Below are positions 34,883 to 44,317 of a stretch of 64,000 nt of DNA, one piece after another. The number at the start of each line of letters is the position of its first letter. Position 1 is the first letter of the stretch. The stretch is from Persicobacter sp. CCB-QB2 (GTDB lineage Bacteria; Bacteroidota; Bacteroidia; Cytophagales; Cyclobacteriaceae): the NCBI RefSeq assembly GCF_001274635.1, contig NZ_LBGV01000001.1, forward strand, positions 3,286,001-3,350,000, written 5' to 3'. The translations under genes were made by a program, and so were the position numbers. The notes under the pieces are model-generated. The model had not been told where the DNA came from and made no database searches. It saw only the letters and a program-made list of their open reading frames with translations.

Positions 34883-36943
34883 TTATTTATTTTCCTTGAA
34901 GCTAACTCTTCTGTTGGCTGCGCGTCCTTCACGTGTAGCGTTGGATTCTTTTGGTTTTTCTTCTCCATAACTTACGGCAGATAGCTGACTTTCAGCTACT
35001 CCCTGCTCTAATAAGTATTTCATTACACTTTCAGCACGGCGCTCTCCGAGACGGTCATTGTATTCTTTAGGACCTGTGGAATCAGAATATCCGCGCACCT
35101 GAAGTTTAATAGAGGTGTTTTCTTTCAAAAGACTGGCTAAGGACTCTAAATCATCTTTGTATTCAGCTTTCACATTATCTGCATTAAAGTCAAATAATAC
35201 CTCCAGGGCCAATAATTCCATATTTACTGCAGGAGCTTCGGTGCCTGGGGCTACCGCGACAGCAGGTCCGCTTTCCGGCGTTGTCGCTAAGGCAGAAAGG
35301 GTAATAATTCGGCTGAATTCGCGGAATTCTTTATCTCCTAAAACGTCGATGGAATCTACTTTGCTAGCGTAACCTTCGGCTTGTACTAAGTAGGTATAAG
35401 CGGCACCTGTTGGTAAGGAAATCTCATATTCTCCGGTTTTAGGATCAGAGTTGGTGAAACCAACCTCGGTATCTTCGGGAAGGAGGTTGTAAGAAATCTT
35501 AGCCATGACAGGTTCTTTGGTGTCTTTATCCAAAACGGAACCTTTTACGGTGATCACAGGCGCAGGCTGGTAGAAAACAGGAAGCGCGATCTGGTGAACA
35601 TTGGTATTCTCCCCTTCCTTACCGGTAGAATAGAAAGCATATTGTCCTGATGGAGGAATGGTAAAGAATTCATCATCTCCATCGGTATTGATGTCAGCCC
35701 CTAAGTTCTCAGGCTCCGTCCAGTTGGTCCAGGTATCATCCAATCGGCGGGAAATGTAAATATCGGCACCACCAAAACCGGAAAATCCTTTGGAGGAGAA
35801 ATAAAGGGTTTCATTATCCGCTGCTAAGTAGGGAGAATATTCATTGGCGGCAGTATTGATATCCGAACCTAAATTCATGGGTTCGGTCCATTTTCCATCA
35901 TCCTGTAAGAATGAAACGTAAAGGTCTTTTCCTCCCACGGCATCGAAACGGCTGATGGCCATGATCAAAGTTTTACGATTATTGCCAAGGAAGTAATCCC
36001 CATCCGTTCCTTCAATATAAGCGTTGGTGATTTTCAATTTTTCTGGTTTGGTCCAGCCTTCAGAGGTTTTACTGGCAATGGAAACACCGGCCTTCATTTT
36101 ACCTCCTTTTTTATACTCATTACCCAACAATACCACCATGCTTTTACCATCAGGGGTAATAGAAGAGATGAAATTATCTCCTTCATTGTTCAGGCCTTCT
36201 CCCATATTTTTCGCGGATTTCCAGCTTTTGGTATTTTCATCCCATTCGGAATACCAAATATCCTCGGTGTCATTCTGACCACCAATATTTTCAGGGTGAT
36301 TCAGGCGAGAGAAATAAAGGGTTTTTCCATCCGGTGCAATCAATGGACGGCGTTCTTCAAAATCAGAGTTAATGGTAGTGTCCAGTTTTGTTGAGCGTAA
36401 AAATGGATTTACGCCATCTTTAACTTTGGCTTCTACTTTTATAGGTTGATCATCATTGGAAATGGCTACAGCATCAATTCCATAATAACCCGGAACTGCA
36501 GCACCGTTGAACACCAAACGAACACCGTAAACCGGATAAGTCGTTTCATCAAAGAAGATATTTAACAAACGACCGGTCAGATCTACTTTTTTCGGAGTGA
36601 AAGTGTTCAGTAGTTCCTGATTACCTGCGGAGTCTAAAAGGTACACCTGGTACAAAGCAGACGGGTTGTATGACTCGGCGACACCAATCTGGCGAACCAC
36701 TTGAGGGTTTTCAAAACCCACAGTGATCTCCTCTATTTTATCCTGGGATTTTGGTAACCAGGCATTGGGATTATCCCCGCCTTGTGGCAGCACATTGGGC
36801 TTGCCCAAAATTTGCTGAGAGGAATATTCGAAGGGAGAGAGTTCAGAGGAAAAGTCCAACACTTTGGAAGCCCACTGAACATCCTGTGCATTTATTTGGA
36901 ATGCTAACAGGCTTAGAAACAGGATGGGTAGTAACTTACGCAT
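34883..36943 (-). CDS. OmpA-family outer-membrane protein with PD40 propeller
   Basis: A 686-residue protein with a signal peptide (LLPILFLSLLAFQINAQ). Domains in order: an N-terminal discoidin-like beta region, a WD40-like PD40 propeller (about 190-450; recurring units such as APDGKTLYFSRLNHPENIGG and AADNETLYFSSKGFSGFGGA), a carboxypeptidase-regulatory-like domain (VKGSVLDKDTKEPVMAKISY), and a C-terminal OmpA peptidoglycan-binding domain (VLFDFNADNVKAEYKDDL ... RGYSDSTGPKEYNDRLGERR). It resembles the PorE-type T9SS-linked proteins but lacks the N-terminal TPR. It should tether an outer-membrane complex to peptidoglycan. The gene follows 38 bases after a second OmpA gene. Confidence 0.9.
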   Translation of the reverse strand: MRKLLPILFLSLLAFQINAQDVQWASKVLDFSSELSPFEYSSQQILGKPNVLPQGGDNPNAWLPKSQDKIEEITVGFENPQVVRQIGVAESYNPSALYQVYLLDSAGNQELLNTFTPKKVDLTGRLLNIFFDETTYPVYGVRLVFNGAAVPGYYGIDAVAISNDDQPIKVEAKVKDGVNPFLRSTKLDTTINSDFEERRPLIAPDGKTLYFSRLNHPENIGGQNDTEDIWYSEWDENTKSWKSAKNMGEGLNNEGDNFISSITPDGKSMVVLLGNEYKKGGKMKAGVSIASKTSEGWTKPEKLKITNAYIEGTDGDYFLGNNRKTLIMAISRFDAVGGKDLYVSFLQDDGKWTEPMNLGSDINTAANEYSPYLAADNETLYFSSKGFSGFGGADIYISRRLDDTWTNWTEPENLGADINTDGDDEFFTIPPSGQYAFYSTGKEGENTNVHQIALPVFYQPAPVITVKGSVLDKDTKEPVMAKISYNLLPEDTEVGFTNSDPKTGEYEISLPTGAAYTYLVQAEGYASKVDSIDVLGDKEFREFSRIITLSALATTPESGPAVAVAPGTEAPAVNMELLALEVLFDFNADNVKAEYKDDLESLASLLKENTSIKLQVRGYSDSTGPKEYNDRLGERRAESVMKYLLEQGVAESQLSAVSYGEEKPKESNATREGRAANRRVSFKENK

Positions 36944-36981
36944 ATTTTTTGACTTGAATTTTCTTAATGGATCATATTGGT

Positions 36982-37680
36982 TTAAAACTCGAGAATTCTT
37001 ACTTCCACCCTTCTGTTCTGAGCTCTCGCATCTTCACTGGATTCTCTTGTTAGTGGTTTAGTTCCACCAAATGCTTTTATTTTAATTCTTTTGTTATCGA
37101 CTGATTTGTTTACCAGGTAATCTCTTACTGCTTTTACCCGTTCTTCAGAAAGTTTTAGATTTCCTTTTTGTGAACCTCTAAAATCGGTATGTCCTTCAAG
37201 TTGAATGATCATGGAAGGGTTATCCCTGACCATGGCAGCCAATTCGTTCAGCTCTTCAAAGGATTCCGGCTTGATTTCCGCTTTATTTTGATCAAAAGTA
37301 AGATTGCTTAGTCGAAGCACTTCATTTGACCCTTCTTTTCTTAGTTTAAATTCTACAAAGAACTGTTCATGCTCTCCCACCTCTTTTATGGATACAATCT
37401 GCGTGTTTTTGATGTAGCCCTCGGCGGTGGCTGTAATTTCGTATTCACCTTCCATGGCTTTGAAAGTAAAACTTCCTGTTTCCGGATTCATGGAGATGAT
37501 CCCGATTTGGTTGCCATGTGGGAGTGTTTGGTAATGCAGTTGCGTTTTGACTGGTTTTCCGGTATCGTTATCGGCTACTTTTCCCTTTACAATCCAGATG
37601 TTTTGAGCATTTGAGAAGTTAGGAAATAGCAATAGTCCAAGTAAAATTGAAAAAAAGGCTTTTGAGTAAGCGTAATTCAT
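36982..37680 (-). CDS. Small OmpA-family protein with regulatory-like beta domain
   Basis: A 232-residue protein with a signal peptide (FFSILLGLLLFPNFSNAQ), a carboxypeptidase-regulatory-like domain (VKGKVADNDTGKPVKTQLHY, about 30-115) and an OmpA C-terminal domain (LEGHTDFRGSQKGNLKLSEER). It duplicates the last two domains of the OmpA/PD40 protein encoded 38 bases downstream, so it is probably a partial paralogue. It is the first gene of the two-gene operon. Confidence 0.88.
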   Translation of the reverse strand: MNYAYSKAFFSILLGLLLFPNFSNAQNIWIVKGKVADNDTGKPVKTQLHYQTLPHGNQIGIISMNPETGSFTFKAMEGEYEITATAEGYIKNTQIVSIKEVGEHEQFFVEFKLRKEGSNEVLRLSNLTFDQNKAEIKPESFEELNELAAMVRDNPSMIIQLEGHTDFRGSQKGNLKLSEERVKAVRDYLVNKSVDNKRIKIKAFGGTKPLTRESSEDARAQNRRVEVRILEF

Positions 37681-37997
37681 AAAAAGGATAGGTTTCCGTT
37701 TGGCAGCTGGTTTGTTTTAAATGTAGTGATTAAACATGTAAATCTAGTCATTATCGTCTTTATAAAATGCAAAATAAGATGGAATTTATAAAAAAACTGT
37801 ATGTAATATTTTGATAAGTTTTTATCCTTACTCTATTCTAAAATACTCAATTGAGTCAATTGTTTTACTTTTTAGTTAAAATATATAACGTAGGCAATTT
37901 GCGCAGGTATTTGTTCATGCTGATGCGTTTAATGGGTAAATTCATGTATATTGGTCATATCAAAAATGAGGACTGGTTGCAAAAGCTAAGTGATTAA
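37681..37997. other. Divergent intergenic region, no gene seen
   Basis: 317 AT-rich bases between the OmpA operon and the radical SAM gene. It contains a perfect 12-bp palindrome, ACTCAATTGAGT (37845-37856), followed by a second CAATTG. No promoter is clear enough to call, and no open frame of note. Confidence 0.5.
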
Positions 37998-39032
37998 ATG
38001 AGTGTTTTGAATAGGGCAAAAGTGGCTGACGGCTGGAGTTGGTTAAAAAAATTAAGTTTAATCAAGCTGATCAATATGGTTAAGGTGAGGGCATCTTATC
38101 TGCTTTCCGGCCTGGTAAATCATCCCATACATTGGGGCATGCCCCTGAGTCTGGCGGTAGAACCCACCACTTCCTGTAATTTACGTTGCCCGGAATGTCC
38201 AAGTGGCCTGCGGCAGTTTAGCCGCCCTACCGGCATGATGGATTTAAAACCTTATCAGGCCTGGATCACGGAATTAGGACCTTATCTGACTTTTCTTAAT
38301 TTTTATTTTCAGGGAGAGCCTTTTTTGAACAGGAGGCTGATTGAAATGATTCAGTGGGCGAACCAGCAAAAAATATATACGGCCACTTCTACCAACGCTC
38401 ATTATCTGGATGAGGATACCGCCCGAAAAGTGGTGGAATCAGGCCTGGATCGCTTGATTATAAGTGTAGATGGAACTGATCAGCAGACTTACGAGCAGTA
38501 CCGGATTGGGGGCAAGTTGGAAAAGGTGATTGCCGGCACGGAAAAGGTTTTGAAATGGAAGAAAGCGCTTAATAGTCAAAAACCCTTTGTCATTTTCCAA
38601 TTTTTGGTGGTTGGGCCAAATGAGCACCAGATAGAAGAGGTAAAGGCTTTAGGAGAAAGCTTAGGGGTTGATGAGGTGGTGTTGAAGAGTGCTCAGATTT
38701 ATGATTATGAACAAGGGTCTGATCTCATTCCGAAGAAGGAGCGCTATAGTCGATATGTCAGACGGAATGGGAAATACGAGCTTAAACATAAAATGGCCAA
38801 TCATTGTTGGCGGCTTTGGCACTCTCCTGTTGTCACCTGGGATGGTAGTTTGATTCCTTGTTGTTTTGATAAAGATGCCACCTACTCCTTTGGGCAGTGG
38901 AGTGAAGCGCTCCCGCTTGCAGAAATTTGGAAAGGCCAAAAGGCCCGACAGTTTAAAAAAGGAGTGCTAAAAAACCGACAGCAAATTGATATTTGCCGCA
39001 ATTGCACGGAAGGTGCCAGGGTTTGGTTTTGA
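37998..39032 (+). CDS. Radical SAM/SPASM domain protein
   Basis: A 344-residue radical SAM enzyme. The cluster motif CNLRCPECPSG provides the CxxxCxxC ligands near residue 60, in the usual EPTTSCNLRCPEC context. The TIM-barrel core includes FQGEPFLNRRLIEMIQWA. The C-terminal SPASM-type region has Cys residues in HCWRLWHSPVV, GSLIPCCFD and ICRNCTEG, for auxiliary iron-sulfur clusters. Such enzymes modify peptides, glycans or tRNA; the substrate is not evident and no precursor peptide gene is seen nearby. It stands alone, with a divergent upstream neighbour and a MITE-like element downstream. Confidence 0.9.
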   Translation: MSVLNRAKVADGWSWLKKLSLIKLINMVKVRASYLLSGLVNHPIHWGMPLSLAVEPTTSCNLRCPECPSGLRQFSRPTGMMDLKPYQAWITELGPYLTFLNFYFQGEPFLNRRLIEMIQWANQQKIYTATSTNAHYLDEDTARKVVESGLDRLIISVDGTDQQTYEQYRIGGKLEKVIAGTEKVLKWKKALNSQKPFVIFQFLVVGPNEHQIEEVKALGESLGVDEVVLKSAQIYDYEQGSDLIPKKERYSRYVRRNGKYELKHKMANHCWRLWHSPVVTWDGSLIPCCFDKDATYSFGQWSEALPLAEIWKGQKARQFKKGVLKNRQQIDICRNCTEGARVWF

Positions 39033-39111
39033 TAGGAATTTATGATGGCAGAATGTGCTTAATTTTAATAATAGGAGTTCTTTTATTCAGCAGGAAAGCA
39101 GCACTAGATGC

Positions 39112-39322
39112 GTGGACACTATTATTCATTGGCAGTTTTAACGAATTTTAGTAAGTCTATTTCTAGTGTGTTGTCTCAGGGTTTTGAATAATCCAAAATT
39201 GGGTAAACTAGCCTTCTCCTCATTCATTTTCTTCGTTGGAAAAAATTCCAAGTAGGAAACTACTTCATCATTTTTCCGCCTTGCCGCTAAACAGGGATTT
39301 AAGCATTCCTATTTCGGGTTCA
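39112..39322 (-). mobile_element. MITE-like element, copy B (degraded)
   Basis: About 211 bp related to the copies at 3362, 43606, 46312 and 46684. Recognisable parts are ATTATTCAT at the left end, CTCCTCATTCAT, TTCGTTGGAAAAAA, the CCGCCTTGCCGCTAA block and TTTCGGGTT at the right end. The left terminus has lost the TTAACCCG motif. It lies between convergent genes, with the terminator of the next gene directly after it. Confidence 0.6.
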
Positions 39323-39339
39323 TTCAGAACTGAATAAAA

Positions 39340-39365
39340 AAGGCCTGCATTTTACTGCAAGCCTT
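39340..39365 (-). terminator. Terminator of the 915-residue gene
   Basis: AAGGC-TGCA/TGCA-GCCTT stem with an internal mismatch, followed on the minus strand by a T-rich stretch. Confidence 0.72.
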
Positions 39366-39382
39366 CTTAATATCCTGAAAAT

Positions 39383-42130
39383 TTAGTTTTGGTAAAATTC
39401 CCACTTTTTTAAATATTGCTGGTAGACATTATAAAGGGTGAATTGCTGTTGTCGGGGCGAGAATGTCAGAGCAATAGGAGCGCTGCTGTCAATAGGTTGC
39501 CCATTTGTTAAAATGCCATTTTTATTGAACAGGTAGGTGAAATCCTGGGCTTTATCCGTGATCGCGATAAACTGATTTCCCTGATTGAAATTGTAATACT
39601 GCACTGACATGGCCTCCGGACTGAGGTAATCCTTCTCAAAGAGTAATCTTCCTTCTTCATTCAAAAAACTTACCTGTGTAAGATCGTGGCGAAGAATTAA
39701 GAAATCGTTGTTCAGCAGATCCGGCACCAGGCTAAACCTGGACTCTTTTAAAGGTTTATACAATTGATTTTTGTGGAGGATTTTTCCGGATAAATCAAAG
39801 GTGATTAAAAGACCTTCTTTACCAATTACGTGCGCCTGGCTATTTTTAAAATTAGTCCCGGCTTCAAGAAAAATAGCCCCATCGAATTCCTGATTTAATT
39901 GAATAGGAAATCCTCGATAAGATTCCCCTTTTCTGTTCAACAAATGGATTTTCCCATTCAGCGTACACAATAAAATGCAATCTTTGGTTCCTACGCGAAG
40001 GTGTCTTGGAGGAGCAACCAAGGGGCTACCCAGCTTTTTCGGTTTCCATCCACTTAATGGACTAAGGTTTTTGTCCGTCATCCAGAGGCTGCCCGTACTA
40101 TCGGCAAGGCACAACCTGTAATTTCGGTTCAGGTCGTAATCGAATATCGAGACAAATTGCGGAGAGATTCCCCTGGGGTATTTTTTGGGAAAATCCTTAA
40201 CCGGATTTCCATTTCGGTCAATCAGGAATAACCTCTCTTGCCCGGGGAGTAAGTATTGTAAGTAGCCGTTTCGGTAAAAGTCAATTTGTTCACTGCCAAA
40301 AGGAAATTGATCATCCAATTGTTTTTTCCAAAGTACATTACCCTCTGCGCTCACTAATTCCACGAAACTGCTGTCTTCCAGCACCAAAACTTCTGATTGT
40401 TTACTCTGGTGATTTTTTACGACTAAAGGCTTAGCCATAGCGACCTGAGAAAGCTTTGTATTGGAGCTTAGGCTCATCAGCTGTTGACCTCCCTGAAGAG
40501 TACTCTGCTGACTTTGTTTTAAAATCAGGTTGGAGGAGAAATGCTTACCCTGGTTTTGAATGCCTAAAGCAAACAGCTCCAAGCTTCGAAGCGGCAAGGC
40601 ATAATCCTGAAATATTTTATTCGCCTTGGTAGATAAATGTGCCTTGATGATGGACCAGGATTTGGTGAAATCTACGATAAACGTCAGCTGGTCATTTTCA
40701 TTGATCTGAGCAATGAAGGGTTCATGCCTTAAGGATTTTCCCCAGGTATTTTCCAGTTGATAGGCATTGATAAACTGGTGTAAACCATGGATGGAATTGG
40801 CAATCACCACTACCTGCTCGTGGAAAGTGTAATAGACCTTTTCAAATCCCTGATAGGAAGGACCAAAAAGACGCATCGGAAATTCATTCCAATGCAAAGC
40901 ATAAATTTCATGTGATTCGTAAAATTCAACCGGCTTAATCTCCTGGTCACCCTCGGTATGCTGTTGTTCCAGCCAGGCGAATTTCTCCTTGGCCAATGGC
41001 AAATTATCAGTGGGCATGATCAGTAGTTTATCAGCCTGCTGGGGTTTTTGAGATTCCAGAGTGGCCAATGCCAAATGTCCGGAAGACCAGGAGAGCCAAT
41101 CTGCTACATCCAATGACAACCGGAAAAGCATTTGTTGACGCAGGGAATTTTCATACTCATTTTCTTTCCAGAATTTTTCCAGTTTGCCTTGCCATTGGGG
41201 CATATCGCTGATCGCCGTTTTGAGTAAGAAAGCAGTCTGGTTGGGAATGTATTGAAATACATCCCGATGTTTAACGGTTTGTCCCCGGAATGTATTAAGG
41301 TATTGTTGCTGGTTGGTGGTGTCCATGAAAATGGAACCTGTCCCAATAATTTCTCCTTGAGGAAAGTACAGATCCAGATAAAGCCCCTCCAATAAATTAT
41401 CCAATAATTGGTGATGCGGCTTACGGAACTCTTTGGAACCAAAGCTTTTGGTCAGTGCCCCTAGCTTTTCCCCGTTTACATATAAATTTCCCTGGTCCTG
41501 ATCGAATTTGGGAACTTCAAATAAACCCCATTGTTTATCTTTAAAACCTGGTTTTTTATTTTTCAAATGGCGGATAACATCTTCTACTAACACAGGAGAA
41601 AAACTACCCACAAAAGCCCGATCACTGACAAAATAGGAAAAGCCCTGTTGATCTCCGGCTTTTTTGATAGTTTCAATTTCCATGTCCTGATAAGCCTGCA
41701 CCTCATGTTGGTAGTTGGGGTGTTGCTTATACAATTCAAGGATCTTCAGCAATTGCCCGCTTTGTTTAAGTTCCGGCTGGAAATATAAAAGCCAGTCCAT
41801 TTCATTTTTGCTCGAAAGATGAAACGAAAGTAGAAAATTTTGTTGTTGGGTAAGTTGTTGAAGCATTCCATTGGAGCCACTAATGCTATCCAGGGACTTC
41901 AGGCTGCTGTCAAAAGCAGAAAATGCTGGCGTATTGATCAGATTTTGCCATATAGGCTGCTGACTGAAAAGGTTCCAGTCTTCAACAATGTGCTCGGATT
42001 CATAAACCGCTAATGCAGTGGAGGGAACGAAATCCCAGGTGGAGCGCTCTTGGTTTTGAAATTGATACCAAGTGAAAAATGCTCCCCCTCCCACCAAAAT
42101 GACCAATAGGGTGATCAGGAATTTTTTCAA
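39383..42130 (-). CDS. Membrane-anchored protein with N-terminal DUF3352-like and C-terminal propeller-like region
   Basis: A 915-residue protein. One N-terminal hydrophobic helix (LITLLVILVGGGAFFTWYQF) should anchor or export it. Residues about 30-500 resemble a DUF3352-type fold, with VPSTALAVYESEHIVEDW at the start. After about 590 come repeated short beta units ending in Gly/Asn-rich turns (LVLEDSSFVELVSAEGNVLW, FLIDRNGNPVKDFPKKY, HLLNRKGESYRGFPI), consistent with a beta-propeller. No enzyme motif is visible and function is unknown. The gene is flanked by a MITE-like element downstream. Confidence 0.82.
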   Translation of the reverse strand: MKKFLITLLVILVGGGAFFTWYQFQNQERSTWDFVPSTALAVYESEHIVEDWNLFSQQPIWQNLINTPAFSAFDSSLKSLDSISGSNGMLQQLTQQQNFLLSFHLSSKNEMDWLLYFQPELKQSGQLLKILELYKQHPNYQHEVQAYQDMEIETIKKAGDQQGFSYFVSDRAFVGSFSPVLVEDVIRHLKNKKPGFKDKQWGLFEVPKFDQDQGNLYVNGEKLGALTKSFGSKEFRKPHHQLLDNLLEGLYLDLYFPQGEIIGTGSIFMDTTNQQQYLNTFRGQTVKHRDVFQYIPNQTAFLLKTAISDMPQWQGKLEKFWKENEYENSLRQQMLFRLSLDVADWLSWSSGHLALATLESQKPQQADKLLIMPTDNLPLAKEKFAWLEQQHTEGDQEIKPVEFYESHEIYALHWNEFPMRLFGPSYQGFEKVYYTFHEQVVVIANSIHGLHQFINAYQLENTWGKSLRHEPFIAQINENDQLTFIVDFTKSWSIIKAHLSTKANKIFQDYALPLRSLELFALGIQNQGKHFSSNLILKQSQQSTLQGGQQLMSLSSNTKLSQVAMAKPLVVKNHQSKQSEVLVLEDSSFVELVSAEGNVLWKKQLDDQFPFGSEQIDFYRNGYLQYLLPGQERLFLIDRNGNPVKDFPKKYPRGISPQFVSIFDYDLNRNYRLCLADSTGSLWMTDKNLSPLSGWKPKKLGSPLVAPPRHLRVGTKDCILLCTLNGKIHLLNRKGESYRGFPIQLNQEFDGAIFLEAGTNFKNSQAHVIGKEGLLITFDLSGKILHKNQLYKPLKESRFSLVPDLLNNDFLILRHDLTQVSFLNEEGRLLFEKDYLSPEAMSVQYYNFNQGNQFIAITDKAQDFTYLFNKNGILTNGQPIDSSAPIALTFSPRQQQFTLYNVYQQYLKKWEFYQN

Positions 42131-42393
42131 AATAATGTCAGGCTAATTGATTTTAGAAATCGAATGTGGCACCCTGTAGAGGTTTTTTTTATGAGGAATG
42201 ATATTCCTTATAATTTTGATTAACAGCCTCTCAGGGTAAGCGCAAGATAAAACCTTAGGGTAAATTCTTTAAATATTAGGATCAAATAATTCTAAAGATC
42301 CCTTTTTTAGGTAAAATATGACCAGTATTCCAATTTCTTACACCCAGATTATGTCGAAAGAGATCCCTTAATAACGCTTATCGTTTTGCTGGT

Positions 42394-43413
42394 ATGAAGC
42401 ATTATGAATATATCTTTTTGTGCCTGTTTTTCCTGCTAATATTTTTTGGCGGGGAGGCGGATGCTCAGCCCTCCAATCAAAAGGGAAAAGTGATGTTTTA
42501 TAATCTGGAAAATTTTTTTGATTGTCTGGATGATGCCGGTAAACTGGATGAAGAATTCCTTCCGGAGTCCGGCAGGCGATGGACCAAAAGCCGCTACCGG
42601 AAAAAGCTTAAGCATATCCAGAAGGTGATTGCGAATTTGGGGGAGTGGGAATTGCCATGGTTAGTGGGGCTTTGTGAATTTGAACATCGATCGGTTTTGG
42701 AAGACCTGGCAAAATCGCCGCTGCTTTGGCAAGCGGATTATCAAATAGCACATTTTGAATCCTCAGATAAAAGGGGAATAGACACCGGCTTGCTGTACCG
42801 GCCTGATGTTTTCGAGCTTTTGGATCAATGTGCCTGGCCAGTGGAACTGGAGGAGGGTTATTTTAGTAGGGAAATCCTTTGGGTTATGGGGAAAGTTGGA
42901 GAGGATACGCTACATGTTTTGGTGAATCACTGGTCTTCCCGATGGTCTGGGGAAATGGCAACGGAATGGAAACGTAAGCGTTTTGCAGCAGAGATGGCCG
43001 GAATTTGTAATCAAATTAAGGATCAACATCCTCAACATCTGATTTTGGCCATGGGGGATTTCAATGATGAACCGGTAGATCCTTCCTTTACATTTTTTAA
43101 AGCGGAAACCAGCGCCAATATGGAGTGCATGATGCCGGAGGACAAGGAAGGAAAAACGCACTATTATAATGAGGCCGTAAAAGCATGGAGTTGCTTTGAT
43201 CATATTTGGGTGAATCAGAATTTCCGGCGAAGTTTATCTTTCAAGGCAATGTATCCCGCGCAGGTTTTCCGGCCGGACTGGTTACTTAATGAAGATGGTA
43301 CTCCCTGGCGCACTTATAGAGGTTTTGCTTATGAGGGAGGTTTTAGTGATCATCTGCCGGTATTTTTGCAGGTGACCCTTAATCCCAGTCGGACTGGGCA
43401 GGATGGGCGTTGA
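42394..43413 (+). CDS. Secreted endonuclease/exonuclease/phosphatase-family protein
   Basis: A 339-residue protein with a signal peptide (YIFLCLFFLLIFFGGEADAQ). It has the EEP (DNase I/IMPase-like) fold. VMFYNLENFFDCLDD holds the conserved Asn, WLVGLCEFEHRSVL the catalytic Glu, VLVNHWSSRW and MGDFNDEP the Asp-x-Asn motif, and GFSDHLPVFLQVTL the Asp-His pair. The substrate could be DNA, RNA or a phosphoester. Its last 35 bases overlap, tail to tail, the CPXCG gene on the opposite strand. The 263-bp spacer upstream holds only AT-rich sequence. Confidence 0.9.
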   Translation: MKHYEYIFLCLFFLLIFFGGEADAQPSNQKGKVMFYNLENFFDCLDDAGKLDEEFLPESGRRWTKSRYRKKLKHIQKVIANLGEWELPWLVGLCEFEHRSVLEDLAKSPLLWQADYQIAHFESSDKRGIDTGLLYRPDVFELLDQCAWPVELEEGYFSREILWVMGKVGEDTLHVLVNHWSSRWSGEMATEWKRKRFAAEMAGICNQIKDQHPQHLILAMGDFNDEPVDPSFTFFKAETSANMECMMPEDKEGKTHYYNEAVKAWSCFDHIWVNQNFRRSLSFKAMYPAQVFRPDWLLNEDGTPWRTYRGFAYEGGFSDHLPVFLQVTLNPSRTGQDGR

Positions 43414-43570
43414 AATAGGTAATGTCTCCCTCTTCGCTTTGATAGGCAATTTCAATGGGGCGACAGCAAACTTCACAGTCTTCTATATATTCCTGATGAT
43501 CAACAGAAGGGTCCAGCAGAACGGAGATTTCTGCCAGACAATAAGGGCATATGAACCATTGTTCGAACAT
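43379..43570 (-). CDS. CPXCG-motif cysteine-rich small protein
   Basis: A 63-residue protein with a CPYC pair near residue 8 and a second pair CEVCC about residue 32, which fits the Cys_rich_CPXG zinc-ribbon family. The family ending IEIAYQSEEGDITYFNAHPAQ is recognisable. No signal peptide, so cytoplasmic. Function unknown. The 3' end overlaps the nuclease gene by 35 bases, tail to tail. Confidence comes from the motif match, not from length. Confidence 0.82.
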   Translation of the reverse strand: MFEQWFICPYCLAEISVLLDPSVDHQEYIEDCEVCCRPIEIAYQSEEGDITYFNAHPAQSDWD

Positions 43571-43605
43571 ATTTTTGGTTACGCCCCTTTGCCTTAAAAG
43601 TTGAT

Positions 43606-43828
43606 TTAACCCGTATTATTCATGCTTAAATCCTCGGTTAGCTGTAAGGCGGAAAAAATGAAGTAATTTTTCCTATTTCGAGTTTTTTCCAACGAAACCG
43701 ATGAATGAGGAGAAATCAAGCTTGCCCTAATTTGGGCTATTATTAATCAAAGGAAATATATTATAATGAGCTGAAATTAATTGGCTTGCGATCAGTTAAT
43801 AAATTTAGCGATGAATAATTCGGGTTAA
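43606..43828 (+). mobile_element. MITE-like element, copy C
   Basis: 223 bp with terminal inverted repeats. Left end TTAACCCGTATTATTCAT; right end ATGAATAATTCGGGTTAA. Internally it has GGAAAAA/TTTTTCC and GCCC/GGGC mini-hairpins and TTTTTTCCAACGAAACC. It is very close to the copy at 46312 over its full length. The right end overlaps the stop codon of the gene at 43825. No transposase is encoded. Confidence 0.8.
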
Positions 43829-44193
43829 TCCTCTCCCCTTTCTTGCTTGAGCTGTTGCTCCAGATACTTAATATGTTTCTGAAGTTTGGTCTGCTTGCTC
43901 TGAAGTCGGTTTATTTCAGCAAGGCGCTCCTCCAGTTCTTGTTTAGACTGATTGAATTTTTTTTGCCAGCGGCTATTGGCTTCTTTTTGTTTTTGATCGT
44001 TGGCCTCCTGGTGTTGATTCTGAAGTTCAGCACGGAGGTCATTCAATGCCTGTTGTTGTAATTTTTGTTCTTGCCTGGCTTGTTGTCTCTCCTGTTGGAG
44101 CTTAATGATAAGAAAAATCAGTCCGGCTGTCAGCAAACCAATAATGGGCAGTGCGTAGGCTTTCAGAAAATTGAAAAATTCAAATAAGGGCAT
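43825..44193 (-). CDS. Membrane-anchored coiled-coil protein
   Basis: A 122-residue protein. Residues about 12-30 form one membrane helix (ALPIIGLLTAGLIFLIIKL), followed by a Gln/Glu/Lys coiled coil for the rest (QERQQARQEQKLQQQALNDL, EINRLQSKQTKLQKHIKYLE). No family match is recognised. The stop TAA is formed by the last bases of the MITE-like element (43825-43828), so the present C terminus (ERGED) may have been created or truncated by insertion. Confidence 0.72.
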   Translation of the reverse strand: MPLFEFFNFLKAYALPIIGLLTAGLIFLIIKLQQERQQARQEQKLQQQALNDLRAELQNQHQEANDQKQKEANSRWQKKFNQSKQELEERLAEINRLQSKQTKLQKHIKYLEQQLKQERGED

Positions 44194-44216
44194 TGCATAA
44201 AATTTTGATCCAAAAA

Positions 44217-44239
44217 AAGGTGACAGTTACTGCCACCTT
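44217..44239 (-). terminator. Terminator of lysA
   Basis: AAGGTG-CAGT/ACTG-CACCTT stem with one internal mismatch. On the minus strand it is followed by seven T. Confidence 0.85.
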
Positions 44240-44317
44240 AATCATCCTCCAATATCGTGAATTCAATTTTATTATTCCGCAAAAATGGTCGAAACCGCTC
44301 GCGAATAAAAATTGATT

